A stretch of 64,000 bases of DNA, taken from assembly GCA_023390055.1 (NCBI GenBank), contig JAEWDP010000104.1:21812-85811 (forward strand), in the 5' to 3' direction. Below are positions 18,940 to 27,580 of the stretch, piece after piece. Made by a program: the position numbers and the translations under genes. The notes under the pieces are model-generated. The model was not told the origin of the DNA. It saw nothing but the letters and a program-made list of their open reading frames with translations, and searched no databases. The DNA comes from Pseudomonadota bacterium. GTDB taxonomy: Bacteria > Pseudomonadota > Alphaproteobacteria > Rhizobiales > Rhizobiaceae. Each line of letters opens with the position of its first letter. Position 1 is the first letter of the stretch.

Positions 18940-19653
18940 ATGGACCCACGTGACCATCTTATCGTTGGCCTCGATATCCCCACGGTCCAGGATGCCCGCC
19001 TCATCGTAGCGGCGCTTGGCGACGAGATTTCATTCTACAAGATCGGATACCAATTAACCTTCGCCGGCGGTCTGGAGTTTGCGCGCGAACTCATCGCCGA
19101 GGGCAAGAAGGTCTTTCTGGACATGAAGCTCCTTGATATCGACAACACAGTCGCAAAGGGTGTGGAAAGTATTGCCAGGATGGGTGTCTCGATGCTGACC
19201 TTGCATGCCTACCCGAAGGCAATGCGATCCGCCGTGGATGCGGCGGCAGGTTCCGACCTTACCCTTCTTGGCGTGACCGTTTTAACGTCAATGGATGAGG
19301 CAGACCTGCACGAAGCGGGGTATGATTGCGACCCGCAAAGCCTCGTCCTTCGCCGTGCCGAACAGGCCGCCGCTGCTGGAATGGGCGGCATCGTCTGCTC
19401 GGCCAGGGAGGCGTCACAGGTTCGTCGCGTCATCGGTCCGGATCTGGCCGTCGTCACTCCGGGGATCAGGCCCCAAGGCAGCGAAGCCGGAGATCAGAAG
19501 CGGGTCATGACACCAGGAGATGCATTGCAAGCCGGCGCAAGCCACCTTGTGGTCGGCCGACCGATCGTCAAGGCGCTTGATCCGAAAGCCGCGGCCCGTC
19601 AAATTCTGTCAGATATGAGCAAGGCACTTTCGGCTCTCAATGAAGGAGGATAA
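18940..19653 (+). CDS. pyrF: Orotidine 5'-phosphate decarboxylase
   Basis: Last enzyme of de novo UMP synthesis, converting OMP to UMP. The 237-residue product has the catalytic charged network in [13 protein letters not shown] and the C-terminal phosphate-binding [11 protein letters not shown]. The start [12 protein letters not shown] is chosen because longer frames run inside the preceding gene. It lies 2 bp after the histidine-phosphatase-like gene and 4 bp before the DUF1330 gene. Confidence 0.95.
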   Translation: MDPRDHLIVGLDIPTVQDARLIVAALGDEISFYKIGYQLTFAGGLEFARELIAEGKKVFLDMKLLDIDNTVAKGVESIARMGVSMLTLHAYPKAMRSAVDAAAGSDLTLLGVTVLTSMDEADLHEAGYDCDPQSLVLRRAEQAAAAGMGGIVCSAREASQVRRVIGPDLAVVTPGIRPQGSEAGDQKRVMTPGDALQAGASHLVVGRPIVKALDPKAAARQILSDMSKALSALNEGG

Positions 19654-19657
19654 TCTC

Positions 19658-19945
19658 ATGCCCAACGGATACTGGATTGCACGCGTCGACGTTCGCGACC
19701 CCGAACGCTACAAGGATTATGTCGCCACGGCCAAACCTGCCTTCGAAAGGTTCGGCGCGAATTTTCTTGCTCGCGGGGGAAACTTCAAGGAACTTGAGGG
19801 TCAGGCACGCAACCGAAACGTCGTGATCGAGTTCCCCTCACTGCAGGCCGCCATTGATTGCTACAATTCGCCGGAATACCAGGCGGCTGCAAAAATCAGG
19901 CAGGAAGCGGCAGACGCCGAAATGGTCGTGGTCGAGGGGGCCTGA
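19658..19945 (+). CDS. DUF1330 domain protein
   Basis: A 95-residue ferredoxin-like (dimeric alpha/beta barrel) domain protein. It starts MPNGYWIARVDVRDPERYKDY after a strong AAGGAGG Shine-Dalgarno that overlaps the end of pyrF, and has the family core GNFKELEG and IEFPSLQAAIDCYNSPEY. Members are usually soluble dimers of unknown function; no catalytic role is established. It is cotranscribed with pyrF, an arrangement conserved in rhizobia. Confidence 0.85.
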   Translation: MPNGYWIARVDVRDPERYKDYVATAKPAFERFGANFLARGGNFKELEGQARNRNVVIEFPSLQAAIDCYNSPEYQAAAKIRQEAADAEMVVVEGA

Positions 19946-20039
19946 CTTAGCCGCCATGCGGCATTTCTTCGGCTTCCCGTCTGGCCACATTTGGTCTAAT
20001 AGATCCACAACATTACCATAGCAGCTCCCGGAGCATTCC

Positions 20040-21020
20040 ATGACCGTGTCCAATCTTCCCCCCCTTGTCACTGTATTTGGAGGTTCTGGGTTCATCGGCC
20101 GACATGTCGTGCGCACGCTCGCAAAGCGCGGCTATCGGATCAGGGTCGCCGTGCGCCGGCCTGATCTGGCCGGCTTCCTGCTGCCATACGGTTACGTCGG
20201 CCAGATCGCCCTGGTGCAGGCAAACCTTCGATATCGCAAATCAGTCAATCGTGCCGTTGAAGGAGCCTCCCACGTTGTCAATTGCGTGGGAATTCTCTTT
20301 GAAAGTGGCCGCAACACGTTCGACGCTGTTCAGGATTTTGGCGCGCGTGCAGTCGCCGAAGCCAGCCGTGCCGCAGGAGCAAAACTGGTGCACATCTCCG
20401 CCATCGGTGCTAATAGCTCCTCCGCCTCAAGCTATGCGCGCAGCAAGGCACGCGGTGAGGCTGCGATCCTTGCAGCGTTACCGGATGCAATTATCCTGCG
20501 ACCCTCAATCGTTTTTGGCGCAGAAGACAGTTTCTTCAACAAGTTCGCCTCCATGGCCAAGAGGTTCCCTGCCCTACCTTTGATTGGTGGCGGAAGAACA
20601 AGGTTGCAGCCTGTCTATGCGGGGGATGTCGCTAAGGCCGTGGAACATGCGGTCAGCGGCTCCGTCGACACAGGCAAGATCTACGAACTCGGAGGTCCTG
20701 AAGCCCTGTCCTTTCGTGAATGCATGGAGCTCGTTTTGCAGACGACACATCGCCGTCGACCATTCATCCCGCTTCCATTCGCGATTGCATCAATGCTGGG
20801 GACCATCGTATCGATCATTCCCTTCATCAAACCACCCATCACCAGTGATCAGGTCGAGCTTCTGAAGACGGACAATGTCGTGTCGCAAGCCGCTGTCGAG
20901 GAGGGCCGATCCCTTGAGGGTCTGGGTATTCATCCAACACTCCTTGCGTCCGTCGTACCCTCCTACCTGGTTCAATATCGCCCTCAAGGACAGTTTACCA
21001 ATTCCGGCAAAGCCGCTTGA
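20040..21020 (+). CDS. NAD(P)-binding protein of the complex I NDUFA9 family
   Basis: Atypical short-chain dehydrogenase of 326 residues, related to the NDUFA9 accessory subunit of respiratory complex I. The N-terminal Rossmann motif is VFGGSGFIGRHVVR (near residue 12). It continues with HISAIGANSSSASSYARSKARGE, where the usual catalytic YxxxK is Y-A-R-S-K. A hydrophobic segment (about 243-262, IASMLGTIVSIIPFIKPP) may touch the membrane. It starts 94 bp after the DUF1330 gene and is convergent with uppP. Whether it joins complex I in this organism is inference from the family. Confidence 0.85.
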   Translation: MTVSNLPPLVTVFGGSGFIGRHVVRTLAKRGYRIRVAVRRPDLAGFLLPYGYVGQIALVQANLRYRKSVNRAVEGASHVVNCVGILFESGRNTFDAVQDFGARAVAEASRAAGAKLVHISAIGANSSSASSYARSKARGEAAILAALPDAIILRPSIVFGAEDSFFNKFASMAKRFPALPLIGGGRTRLQPVYAGDVAKAVEHAVSGSVDTGKIYELGGPEALSFRECMELVLQTTHRRRPFIPLPFAIASMLGTIVSIIPFIKPPITSDQVELLKTDNVVSQAAVEEGRSLEGLGIHPTLLASVVPSYLVQYRPQGQFTNSGKAA

Positions 21021-21221
21021 GAGTTCACTGACACTGAGAACCGGTACGGGGCGACAGGCCTGATCTGGAATACTGTGCCCTATTCGCCGCACTAGCGAAG
21101 GACTGTGGCGTTAACCAGCGATTCAGCAAGTTTGGCTATTGAAAAAACAATGCCCGGCCAATAAACGCACCGCTCACGAGCAGTATTTAACAGCAACCTA
21201 TCCTCTGAAAGGCACTCCTCA

Positions 21222-21386
21222 ATGGGCAAGCCCATCGCACTTTTTTTTGCGTGTGCGGCACTTACGATTCTCGTCGGCGCGTTCATCGCCCCGAGAACCA
21301 GCGCAACCGGAAGCAGTGACTGCGCTCCAGCCTATGGGGTTGATCCCTGCGCAACGAGTTCAATTCCCGCTGATTCGAACCGCTAG
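21222..21386 (+). CDS. Small secreted or membrane-anchored protein, unknown
   Basis: 54 codons starting MGKPIALFFACAALTILVGAF, a convincing signal peptide or single transmembrane segment, followed by a short tail with two Cys (SSDCAPAYGVDPCATS). A GAAAGG motif lies about 9 nt upstream of the ATG. I do not recognise a family. The balanced codon use and the signal-like N-terminus suggest a real small gene in the otherwise empty 645-bp gap between the NDUFA9-like gene and uppP. It could still be chance. Confidence 0.4.
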   Translation: MGKPIALFFACAALTILVGAFIAPRTSATGSSDCAPAYGVDPCATSSIPADSNR

Positions 21387-21665
21387 CTGGCCAAAAACCG
21401 CCCAGGTGGCTCAGGTCCGTCACATGTTCGTCTAAGCCGACCTGTCAGAGCAGAAAAATCAGTTCCCGGCATTTTCCATTGTTAAAGGATGCGACGTCGC
21501 GGGCACGTTGATCTTGTCAATTTGCCCATACGATGGATTTGTCGCCCACGACCATCGGGGCAACCATGCGCGATACGCGACCCAATCGGTAGAAGCGGGC
21601 CTACCGATTGCTGAAAATGGTCCGAGGATGCAGGTACTGCTCTCGCTGCCCCGAACGAGCCCTGT
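21387..21665. other. Intergenic, nothing recognised
   Basis: 279 bp between the small secreted-protein frame and the end of uppP. No gene, hairpin with T-tract or known motif was recognised. Confidence 0.4.
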
Positions 21666-22472
21666 TCAACCCAAAATATAAAGCCCGGCCAACCCGCATG
21701 TCCCTATGATGATGCGCCACCAGGCGAAGGCGGAATATCCCCGGTTCGAGACAAAATCGAGAAGCGATCGGACAACAAGCAGCGCCATGAAAAATGCCGC
21801 AACGAAGCCGACAACGATCAGCGCACCGTCGTCAACGTTGATGGCCGCACGATTCTTGTAGAGATCAAGCGTAAAGGCACCCAGCATGGTCGGCATTGCG
21901 AGAAAGAATGAGAACTCCGCGGCTGATCGTTTGTCCGCTCCAAGTAGGAGCGAGCCGACAATCGTTGCACCGGAACGCGACGTCCCGGGAACCATGGCAA
22001 GGCATTGAAAAAGACCGATCTTGAACGCAAGCGACAGCGGATAATCCATGACATCGGTATACCTTGGCTGAAAGGCCATGCGATCAACGACCAGAAGGAC
22101 AATTCCGCCCACGATCAGCACGACGCACATCAACGCAGGTGTTTCGAACAGGATCGTCTTGATAAACCCATGTGCAAATGCACCGATGATGGCTGCCGGG
22201 AGGAACGCGACCAAGACGGCACCCACGAAATGTCTGGCTCTGGCAGATCGGGTGAAATCGCGTGCAATGGTTAAGAGCCTGCCAGAATAGACGAGCAGTA
22301 TCGCCATGATGGCGCCCAATTGAATCAGAACAGCGAAGGTATTGCCGGGCGATTTGAAACCGAGAAAATGCCCTGCAAGAAGTACGTGGGCCGTAGACGA
22401 CACAGGTATAAACTCCGTCAGCCCCTCGATTAGTCCGAGCACGAGGGCGCTGATGATCGATTGTTCCGGCAT
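21666..22472 (-). CDS. uppP: Undecaprenyl-diphosphatase
   Basis: Integral membrane phosphatase that recycles undecaprenyl pyrophosphate to the lipid carrier for peptidoglycan and polysaccharide synthesis; overexpression gives bacitracin resistance in E. coli (BacA). The 268-residue product has both catalytic motifs, [20 protein letters not shown] near residue 15 and the [10 protein letters not shown] segment near residue 162, and about seven hydrophobic helices. The start [13 protein letters not shown] matches the family. It is convergent with the NDUFA9 gene region and divergent from the GST gene. Confidence 0.96.
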   Translation of the reverse strand: MPEQSIISALVLGLIEGLTEFIPVSSTAHVLLAGHFLGFKSPGNTFAVLIQLGAIMAILLVYSGRLLTIARDFTRSARARHFVGAVLVAFLPAAIIGAFAHGFIKTILFETPALMCVVLIVGGIVLLVVDRMAFQPRYTDVMDYPLSLAFKIGLFQCLAMVPGTSRSGATIVGSLLLGADKRSAAEFSFFLAMPTMLGAFTLDLYKNRAAINVDDGALIVVGFVAAFFMALLVVRSLLDFVSNRGYSAFAWWRIIIGTCGLAGLYILG

Positions 22473-22634
22473 TCTTCATCCTTTTTTTGAAGGTTCGCTG
22501 GCAGGGTTGCCGGAACCGAGGGCGGGTCGCTTCTTGCGTTGCCCCTTATCAAAGCCGTATAGCTGCGGTATTGCGCGTATCCACGATTGCCGCAACCGTT
22601 CTTCCTACACCGAATTCGTAAAGCTCACGTATCG

Positions 22635-23327
22635 ATGCCCACGCTCTTTCATCATCCAATGTCATCCAGTTCACGATTCGTCCGTCTTATTCTCGCGGAA
22701 TATGGCTTTCCGGCGGAACTTGCTGAAGAACAGCCATGGGAAAAGCGCAGGGAGTTCCTTGCACTCAATCCCGCAGGTACTCTCCCGGTCTATGTAGATG
22801 ACAGCATGCGGGCGCTCTGCGGAGCCAATGTGCTGATGGAATTTCTGGACGAGACACATGGCGTTCTCAAACGCGATCGTCGTCTGTTGGCAGAAGATCC
22901 GTTCCAGCGCGCAGAAATCCGCCGCCTGACAGAATGGTTTCTTGTCAAAATGGAGCAGGATGTCACACGGACACTCGTGCGCGAACGGGTCTACAAACTG
23001 CAAATGACGGCGGCCCAGGGTGGCGGTGCACCGGACTCCAAGGCATTGCGCACTGCACGTGCCAATATTCGCCAACACATGAAGTATCTCTCGTGGCTTG
23101 CGGGCTCACGTCCATGGCTTGCGGGCGATCGCCTTTCCTATGCCGATCTTGCCGCCGCAGCCACCATCTCGGTGCTCGACTATCTTGGTGAAGTCGATTG
23201 GCCGGAAGCCCCGATAGCCAAGGACTGGTATCAGCGACTGAAATCCCGGCCTTCGTTTCGACCCTTACTCGCAGAGCGGATCCGTGGCATTACTCCGGTG
23301 TCTCATTATGCAGACCTCGATTTCTGA
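22635..23327 (+). CDS. Glutathione S-transferase family protein
   Basis: 230 residues with an N-terminal thioredoxin-like domain (MPTLFHHPMSSSSRFVRLIL, with the cis-Pro in NPAGTLPVYVDD) and a C-terminal helical domain with the YADLAAAATISVLDYLG motif. The start is the ATG at the beginning of the conserved strand; a longer frame upstream has no resemblance. It is followed directly by queG (4 bp gap from the chosen queG start). Substrate unknown; a detoxification or reductive role is the family expectation. Confidence 0.88.
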   Translation: MPTLFHHPMSSSSRFVRLILAEYGFPAELAEEQPWEKRREFLALNPAGTLPVYVDDSMRALCGANVLMEFLDETHGVLKRDRRLLAEDPFQRAEIRRLTEWFLVKMEQDVTRTLVRERVYKLQMTAAQGGGAPDSKALRTARANIRQHMKYLSWLAGSRPWLAGDRLSYADLAAAATISVLDYLGEVDWPEAPIAKDWYQRLKSRPSFRPLLAERIRGITPVSHYADLDF

Positions 23328-23331
23328 CGAT

Positions 23332-24480
23332 ATGGCCCGCCGCAACGAACAGGATCGGCGGCGCCAGGAAAAATACACCGCCTTCGTCAAGGCCGAAGCG
23401 GCGGCACAAGGTTTTGATCTCTGTCGCATAACGCGTTCAGACAGTATCCCGCAGGCTCCGGAACGGCTCAGTTCATTCCTCCGAATGGGCTATCACGGCA
23501 CAATGCAATGGATGGAAGAGACGCGGGAACGCCGGGCCGATCCGAAGGTCTTGTGGTCGGATGTCCGTTCAATCGTCATGTTCGGAATGAACTATGGCCC
23601 TGAAGAAGATCCTCGTGCACTTTTGGAAAAACGCAGCAGCGCGGCGATCTCAGTCTACGCACGTAACCGTGACTACCACGATCTGATCAAAGGGCGCCTC
23701 AAGGAGATCGCCACACGGTTTGCCGCGCGTGCCGGAGAAGACGTCAAGGTTTTTGTCGATACCGCTCCGGTGATGGAGAAGCCGCTGGCGGCCGCAGCCG
23801 GACTTGGCTGGCAGGGCAAGCACACGAACATCGTCAGCCGGACGCATGGCTCCTGGCTGTTCCTCGGCAGCATGTTCACCACGGCAGAATTGGTTTTCGA
23901 CCCACCGGAGGTTGATCACTGCGGCTCCTGTCGGGCCTGTCTCGAGGCTTGCCCCACAAACGCATTTCCATCACCCTACAGGCTTGATGCGCGTCGTTGC
24001 ATCTCCTACCTCACCATTGAACACAAGGGTCCAATAGACCCCGCCTTGAGGCCGCTGATTGGTAACCGGATCTATGGATGCGACGACTGTCTCGCGGCGT
24101 GCCCCTGGAACAAGTTTGCCGCCAGTGCGTCCGAAATGAAGCTCAAGGCGCGCAGCGATCTCAAGGAACCGTCGATCGGCTATCTCCTCACTCTCGATGA
24201 TGCTGGATTTCGTGCCTTCTTCAGTGGTTCTCCCGTAAAACGGGTCGGCCGTGACCGGTTCATCAGGAATGTTCTGCTGGCTGCCGGAAATTCCGGTGAC
24301 GCGACGCTGATCGAACCATGCCTGAAGCTCGCAACGGATGCGTCCCCGATTGTTCGCGGCATGGTGGTCTGGGCGCTGAAGCGACTGATGTCACCGACCG
24401 ATTTCAATCTTTTTTCCGCGACCCGGGAACAGGAAATTGACCCCGAAGTTCTCGCGGAATGGCAGATGGCGGGAGCCTGA
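23332..24480 (+). CDS. queG: Epoxyqueuosine reductase
   Basis: Cobalamin- and iron-sulfur-dependent enzyme that makes queuosine from epoxyqueuosine in tRNA. The product (382 residues from MARRNEQ) has two [4Fe-4S] motifs, CGSCRACLEACP and CDDCLAACPWNKF, and the family segment GWQGKHTNIVSRTHGSW. The C-terminus has HEAT-like repeats (AAGNSGDATLIEP, DASPIVRGMVVWAL). Upstream ATGs at 23284 and 23308 overlap the GST gene, so the start is uncertain by up to 16 codons. An SDR gene follows within 3 bp. Confidence 0.93.
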   Translation: MARRNEQDRRRQEKYTAFVKAEAAAQGFDLCRITRSDSIPQAPERLSSFLRMGYHGTMQWMEETRERRADPKVLWSDVRSIVMFGMNYGPEEDPRALLEKRSSAAISVYARNRDYHDLIKGRLKEIATRFAARAGEDVKVFVDTAPVMEKPLAAAAGLGWQGKHTNIVSRTHGSWLFLGSMFTTAELVFDPPEVDHCGSCRACLEACPTNAFPSPYRLDARRCISYLTIEHKGPIDPALRPLIGNRIYGCDDCLAACPWNKFAASASEMKLKARSDLKEPSIGYLLTLDDAGFRAFFSGSPVKRVGRDRFIRNVLLAAGNSGDATLIEPCLKLATDASPIVRGMVVWALKRLMSPTDFNLFSATREQEIDPEVLAEWQMAGA

Positions 24481-24483
24481 GTG

Positions 24484-25362
24484 ATGCAGATGACAATCTT
24501 CGGATGCGGATATTCCGGTAGAGCGATTGCCAGCGCTGCCCATGAGAGAGGCGCAAGTGTCACCGGGACGGCAAGAACCGGCGAGAAGGCCGGCTTCCTT
24601 GCCTCTATCGGCATTAGAGGAGGCGTATTCGATGGCGAAAGCCTTGATAACGCGCTCCAGAGCCGGCTCTTCGATACGACGCATCTCGTCCAGTCAATAC
24701 CACCTTCTCCTGCCGGCGATCCACTGCTCAAGCTTGTGGCCGGCAGGCTGAAGGCGATTTGCCCGAAGCTTGAATGGATCGGCTATCTGTCGACGGTCGG
24801 ATGCTACGGGGATCACGGAGGTGCGTGGGTGGACGAGGAAAACGAATGCCACCCACCCCCCGGCCGCTCCCAAATACGGATGGAAAGCGAAAATGCCTGG
24901 ACTGAAGAAGGGCATGAAACAGGCCTGCCCGTCGCCGTATTGCGTCTGGCGGGAATATACGGCCCGGGACGAAATGCTTTCGTCAATCTTGCCAGAGGTA
25001 CCGCCAGGCGAATCATAAAGAAAGACCAGATTTTCAACCGAGTTCGCGTAGAGGATATCGCGGACACAACGCTTTTCCTGGCGCAGGAGCAACAAGGCGG
25101 GCTTTTCAATGTCTCCGACAACGAGCCCGCGCCGGCACACCATGTCATTGAAGAGGCAGCACGCCTGATGGGTGTAGAACCTCCCCCGGAAGAGCCTTTC
25201 GAGAACGCCTTGATGTCACCAATGGCGCGCAGCTTCTACAGCGCCAACAAGAGGGTTTCAAACCGCGCGATACGCCAACGAGGCTATGTTTTCCATTATC
25301 CAGAGTATCGCATGTCATTGAGACAACTGTGGCAAAGCGGGTCGTGGAACGCGGAGATCTGA
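24484..25362 (+). CDS. NAD(P)-dependent epimerase/SDR family protein
   Basis: 292-residue extended-SDR-type protein. The N-terminal Rossmann motif is TIFGCGYSGRAIAS, followed by a short-chain core with GYLSTVGCYGDHGGAW and ENAWTEEGHE where the family has its catalytic residues. It resembles the YeeZ-like group that commonly lies next to queG. GTG at 24481 and ATGs at 24484 and 24490 are all possible starts. Translation is probably coupled to queG. The substrate is unknown. Confidence 0.8.
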   Translation: MQMTIFGCGYSGRAIASAAHERGASVTGTARTGEKAGFLASIGIRGGVFDGESLDNALQSRLFDTTHLVQSIPPSPAGDPLLKLVAGRLKAICPKLEWIGYLSTVGCYGDHGGAWVDEENECHPPPGRSQIRMESENAWTEEGHETGLPVAVLRLAGIYGPGRNAFVNLARGTARRIIKKDQIFNRVRVEDIADTTLFLAQEQQGGLFNVSDNEPAPAHHVIEEAARLMGVEPPPEEPFENALMSPMARSFYSANKRVSNRAIRQRGYVFHYPEYRMSLRQLWQSGSWNAEI

Positions 25363-25723
25363 CGATGGGCCCTGAAAGAGGTAAATTCCTTCCGCCCGCT
25401 CCCCTCGCAAAACCGTTATCACTGGCAATGATACGCTCGATGTGACCTCATTTCAGGCCCGCTCGCAAAAATAATTGCAACACTTTCGTGATGACACTCA
25501 CCGCATTGGTCAGATAAAGCAGACTTGCGCATTCACAATTGATTCGACACGAGTTTTTCTCTTGTCCACGCGCATCCGTTGTAGTTTGCAGCTGCATATC
25601 CAATACCGATTATTACAACCTGTAATAATCGGTGATTACTGATTGCACTTTTTCGCCCCAATTGGCCCCGTTTAAGCAGTTGAGCACGTCACGTGCTGGG
25701 CTCAACTCAACGGGGACGACATC
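25363..25723. other. Intergenic region upstream of the RlpA-like gene
   Basis: 361 bp without a gene. It contains the perfect palindrome at 25606-25632 (listed separately). It is moderately AT-rich from 25440 on and presumably holds the RlpA-like gene promoter. Confidence 0.45.
25606..25632. promoter_or_regulatory. Perfect 12-bp inverted repeat, candidate operator
   Basis: CCGATTATTACA and TGTAATAATCGG are perfect complements separated by ACC. The 27-bp site lies 92 bp upstream of the RlpA-like start codon. The AT-rich arms and 3-nt centre fit a dimeric repressor site better than a transcription terminator. No regulator is assigned. Confidence 0.5.
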
Positions 25724-26086
25724 TTGACGAAAAATCCACGCTGGCATTGCGTTGCAGCTGCCTTCTTCACCTTTGTGACGTTTGGCGCCACGCAGGCCAT
25801 TGCGGCACCCGGATGCGGCCACGCATCCTGGTACGCTCTCACCTCCATGACAGCCTCTGGCGAACGCATGAACCCGGCAAAATTGACGGCCGCTCATCGT
25901 ACTCTGCCTTTTGGTACCAAGGTCAAGGTTACAAACAAGCGCAACGGCAAGAGCGTCGTCGTTCGCATCAATGATCGCGGGCCGTTCATCAAGGGACGTG
26001 TGATCGACGTATCCAAGGCCGCCGCTCGAACAATCGGCATGGTACGTTCAGGGACTGCCAACGTTTGCTACCAGATCATTGGTTGA
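25724..26086 (+). CDS. RlpA-like double-psi beta-barrel secreted protein
   Basis: 120 residues: an N-terminal signal peptide ([20 protein letters not shown] to about Ala28) and one RlpA-like double-psi beta barrel. Visible barrel segments are [27 protein letters not shown], and [20 protein letters not shown]; the catalytic-type His and Asp of RlpA are present. Full RlpA has a lipobox and a C-terminal SPOR domain; neither is seen here, so septal targeting is doubtful. The start is TTG, the only start before the signal peptide, with GGGGA upstream. It may be a small lytic transglycosylase or peptidoglycan binder. Confidence 0.78.
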   Translation: MTKNPRWHCVAAAFFTFVTFGATQAIAAPGCGHASWYALTSMTASGERMNPAKLTAAHRTLPFGTKVKVTNKRNGKSVVVRINDRGPFIKGRVIDVSKAAARTIGMVRSGTANVCYQIIG

Positions 26087-26162
26087 AGCCGGCGCGCGGC
26101 TTGCCCTTGTGAGTATTGCCGTCTAGGACCTCGCAAAAGGGCTCACCCGATTGGAGAATGGC

Positions 26163-27452
26163 ATGCGACTGGGCGGACGATTGGCAGGGGCCATCGATGT
26201 GCTGGCTGACATCGAGACACGATGGCGGCCGGTTGCCGAAGCACTCAAGGATTGGGGCCATGCCCATCGCTTCGCCGGCTCCAGCGACCGCGCAGCCATT
26301 GGTAATATTGTTTATGACGCACTGCGAATGCGCCTTTCGCATTCCTGGCTCATGGACGACGAGAGCCCTCAAGCACTCGCCTATGCAGTCCTCATCCGGC
26401 AATGGGGCCTACCATGCGAGACCCTCATGGCCGAGTTCGCCGATGACCGCTTTGCTCCCCAGCCGCTTACCGAAGCGAACCGTTCGGCCCTCGCCTCCCG
26501 CAATCTCGAAGACGCCCCCCTGCACGTGCAGGGAGATATCCCGGACTGGACCCAACCATCCTTCCATGCCGCTTTCGGCGAAGATTGGCTGACGGAGGCC
26601 AAGGCACTGGCGGAGCGTCCGACCCTCGATCTTCGGGCCAACACGCTGAAGGCATCCAGAGAGAAGGTCATTCTGGCGCTCGACCGCTCCGGTCCGATCC
26701 CAACTCGGATTGCGCCGAACGGAGTTCGGATCAACGCCGGAACAGGAGCGTCACGGCTTCCTAACGTCACCGCCGAGCTTTCGTTCCAGAAAGGCTGGTT
26801 CGAAGTTCAAGATGAGGGCTCCCAGATTGTGGCAGCGCTTGTGAACCCGAAAGAACATCACCAGGTTCTCGACTATTGCGCGGGGGGCGGCGGCAAGACA
26901 CTCGCCCTGTCGGCAGCAATGGACAACAAGGGCCAGATTCATGCTTATGATGCGGATCGCAAACGCCTGGACCCGATCGTCGAACGGCTTCGTCGGGCAG
27001 ATACACGCAATGTTCAGGTTCACAATGCCGTCGAGCAATTAGTGCCTCTGAAGGGAAAGGTTGACATCGTACTCGTTGACGCTCCCTGCACCGGCACCGG
27101 TACCTGGCGACGCCGACCCGACACCAAATGGCGCTTGACACGCAAGAACCTGGAAGAACGTGTTGCCCAGCAGCGGGAAGTTCTGTCGGCCGCAGCAGAC
27201 TTCGTGAAGCCGGGCGGCAGCCTCGTCTATGTCACCTGCTCCATTCTCGAGGAAGAAAACGCCCAGCAGATTGCACATTTCTGTGCCAGTCACCCGCATT
27301 TTTCCAGCACGTCTGCTCTCGAATCCTGGCACACAGTCTTTGATCCCGGCATTCCGGCACCCTACGGCGAAGATGGCCAGTCCATAACGCTTAGTCCGGC
27401 CAAGACGGGGACTGACGGATTTTTCTTTGCGCGCATGCGCAAGGCGGACTGA
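26163..27452 (+). CDS. rsmB: RsmB/NOP-family rRNA (cytosine-C5)-methyltransferase
   Basis: 429-residue SAM-dependent RNA m5C methyltransferase, with an N-terminal NusB-like helical part and a C-terminal catalytic domain. Catalytic motifs include LDYCAGGGGKTLALSAAM (SAM site), VDAPCTGTGTWRRRPD (motif IV Cys) and VYVTCSILEEENAQQI (motif VI Cys). The ATG at 26163 is preferred over an upstream TTG at 26151 because GGAG lies 6 nt before it. In relatives rsmB often neighbours guaA or purH; here the iron-uptake-like operon follows. Confidence 0.88.
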   Translation: MRLGGRLAGAIDVLADIETRWRPVAEALKDWGHAHRFAGSSDRAAIGNIVYDALRMRLSHSWLMDDESPQALAYAVLIRQWGLPCETLMAEFADDRFAPQPLTEANRSALASRNLEDAPLHVQGDIPDWTQPSFHAAFGEDWLTEAKALAERPTLDLRANTLKASREKVILALDRSGPIPTRIAPNGVRINAGTGASRLPNVTAELSFQKGWFEVQDEGSQIVAALVNPKEHHQVLDYCAGGGGKTLALSAAMDNKGQIHAYDADRKRLDPIVERLRRADTRNVQVHNAVEQLVPLKGKVDIVLVDAPCTGTGTWRRRPDTKWRLTRKNLEERVAQQREVLSAAADFVKPGGSLVYVTCSILEEENAQQIAHFCASHPHFSSTSALESWHTVFDPGIPAPYGEDGQSITLSPAKTGTDGFFFARMRKAD

Positions 27453-27483
27453 CGCAAACTTCAGACACTTGAAGACGTCTCCT

Positions 27484-27500
27484 TTTCAATTCATTCTAAA
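27484..27500. promoter_or_regulatory. ICE-like (Irr) box upstream of the imelysin operon
   Basis: TTTCAAT-TCA-TTCTAAA matches 11 of the 14 fixed positions of the iron control element TTTAGAA-N3-TTCTAAA bound by Irr in rhizobia. It lies about 80 bp before the first imelysin gene. A TGA-N9-TCA sequence of the general RirA (IRO) form is at 27511-27525. Both are pattern matches only. Confidence 0.4.
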
Positions 27501-27580
27501 CTAGATGATTTGACACCAGTTTTCATATGCGTCATGCACGTCGTGCGCAGCCGAGGGAAGAGGCTGCCGAAGGAGGGACC

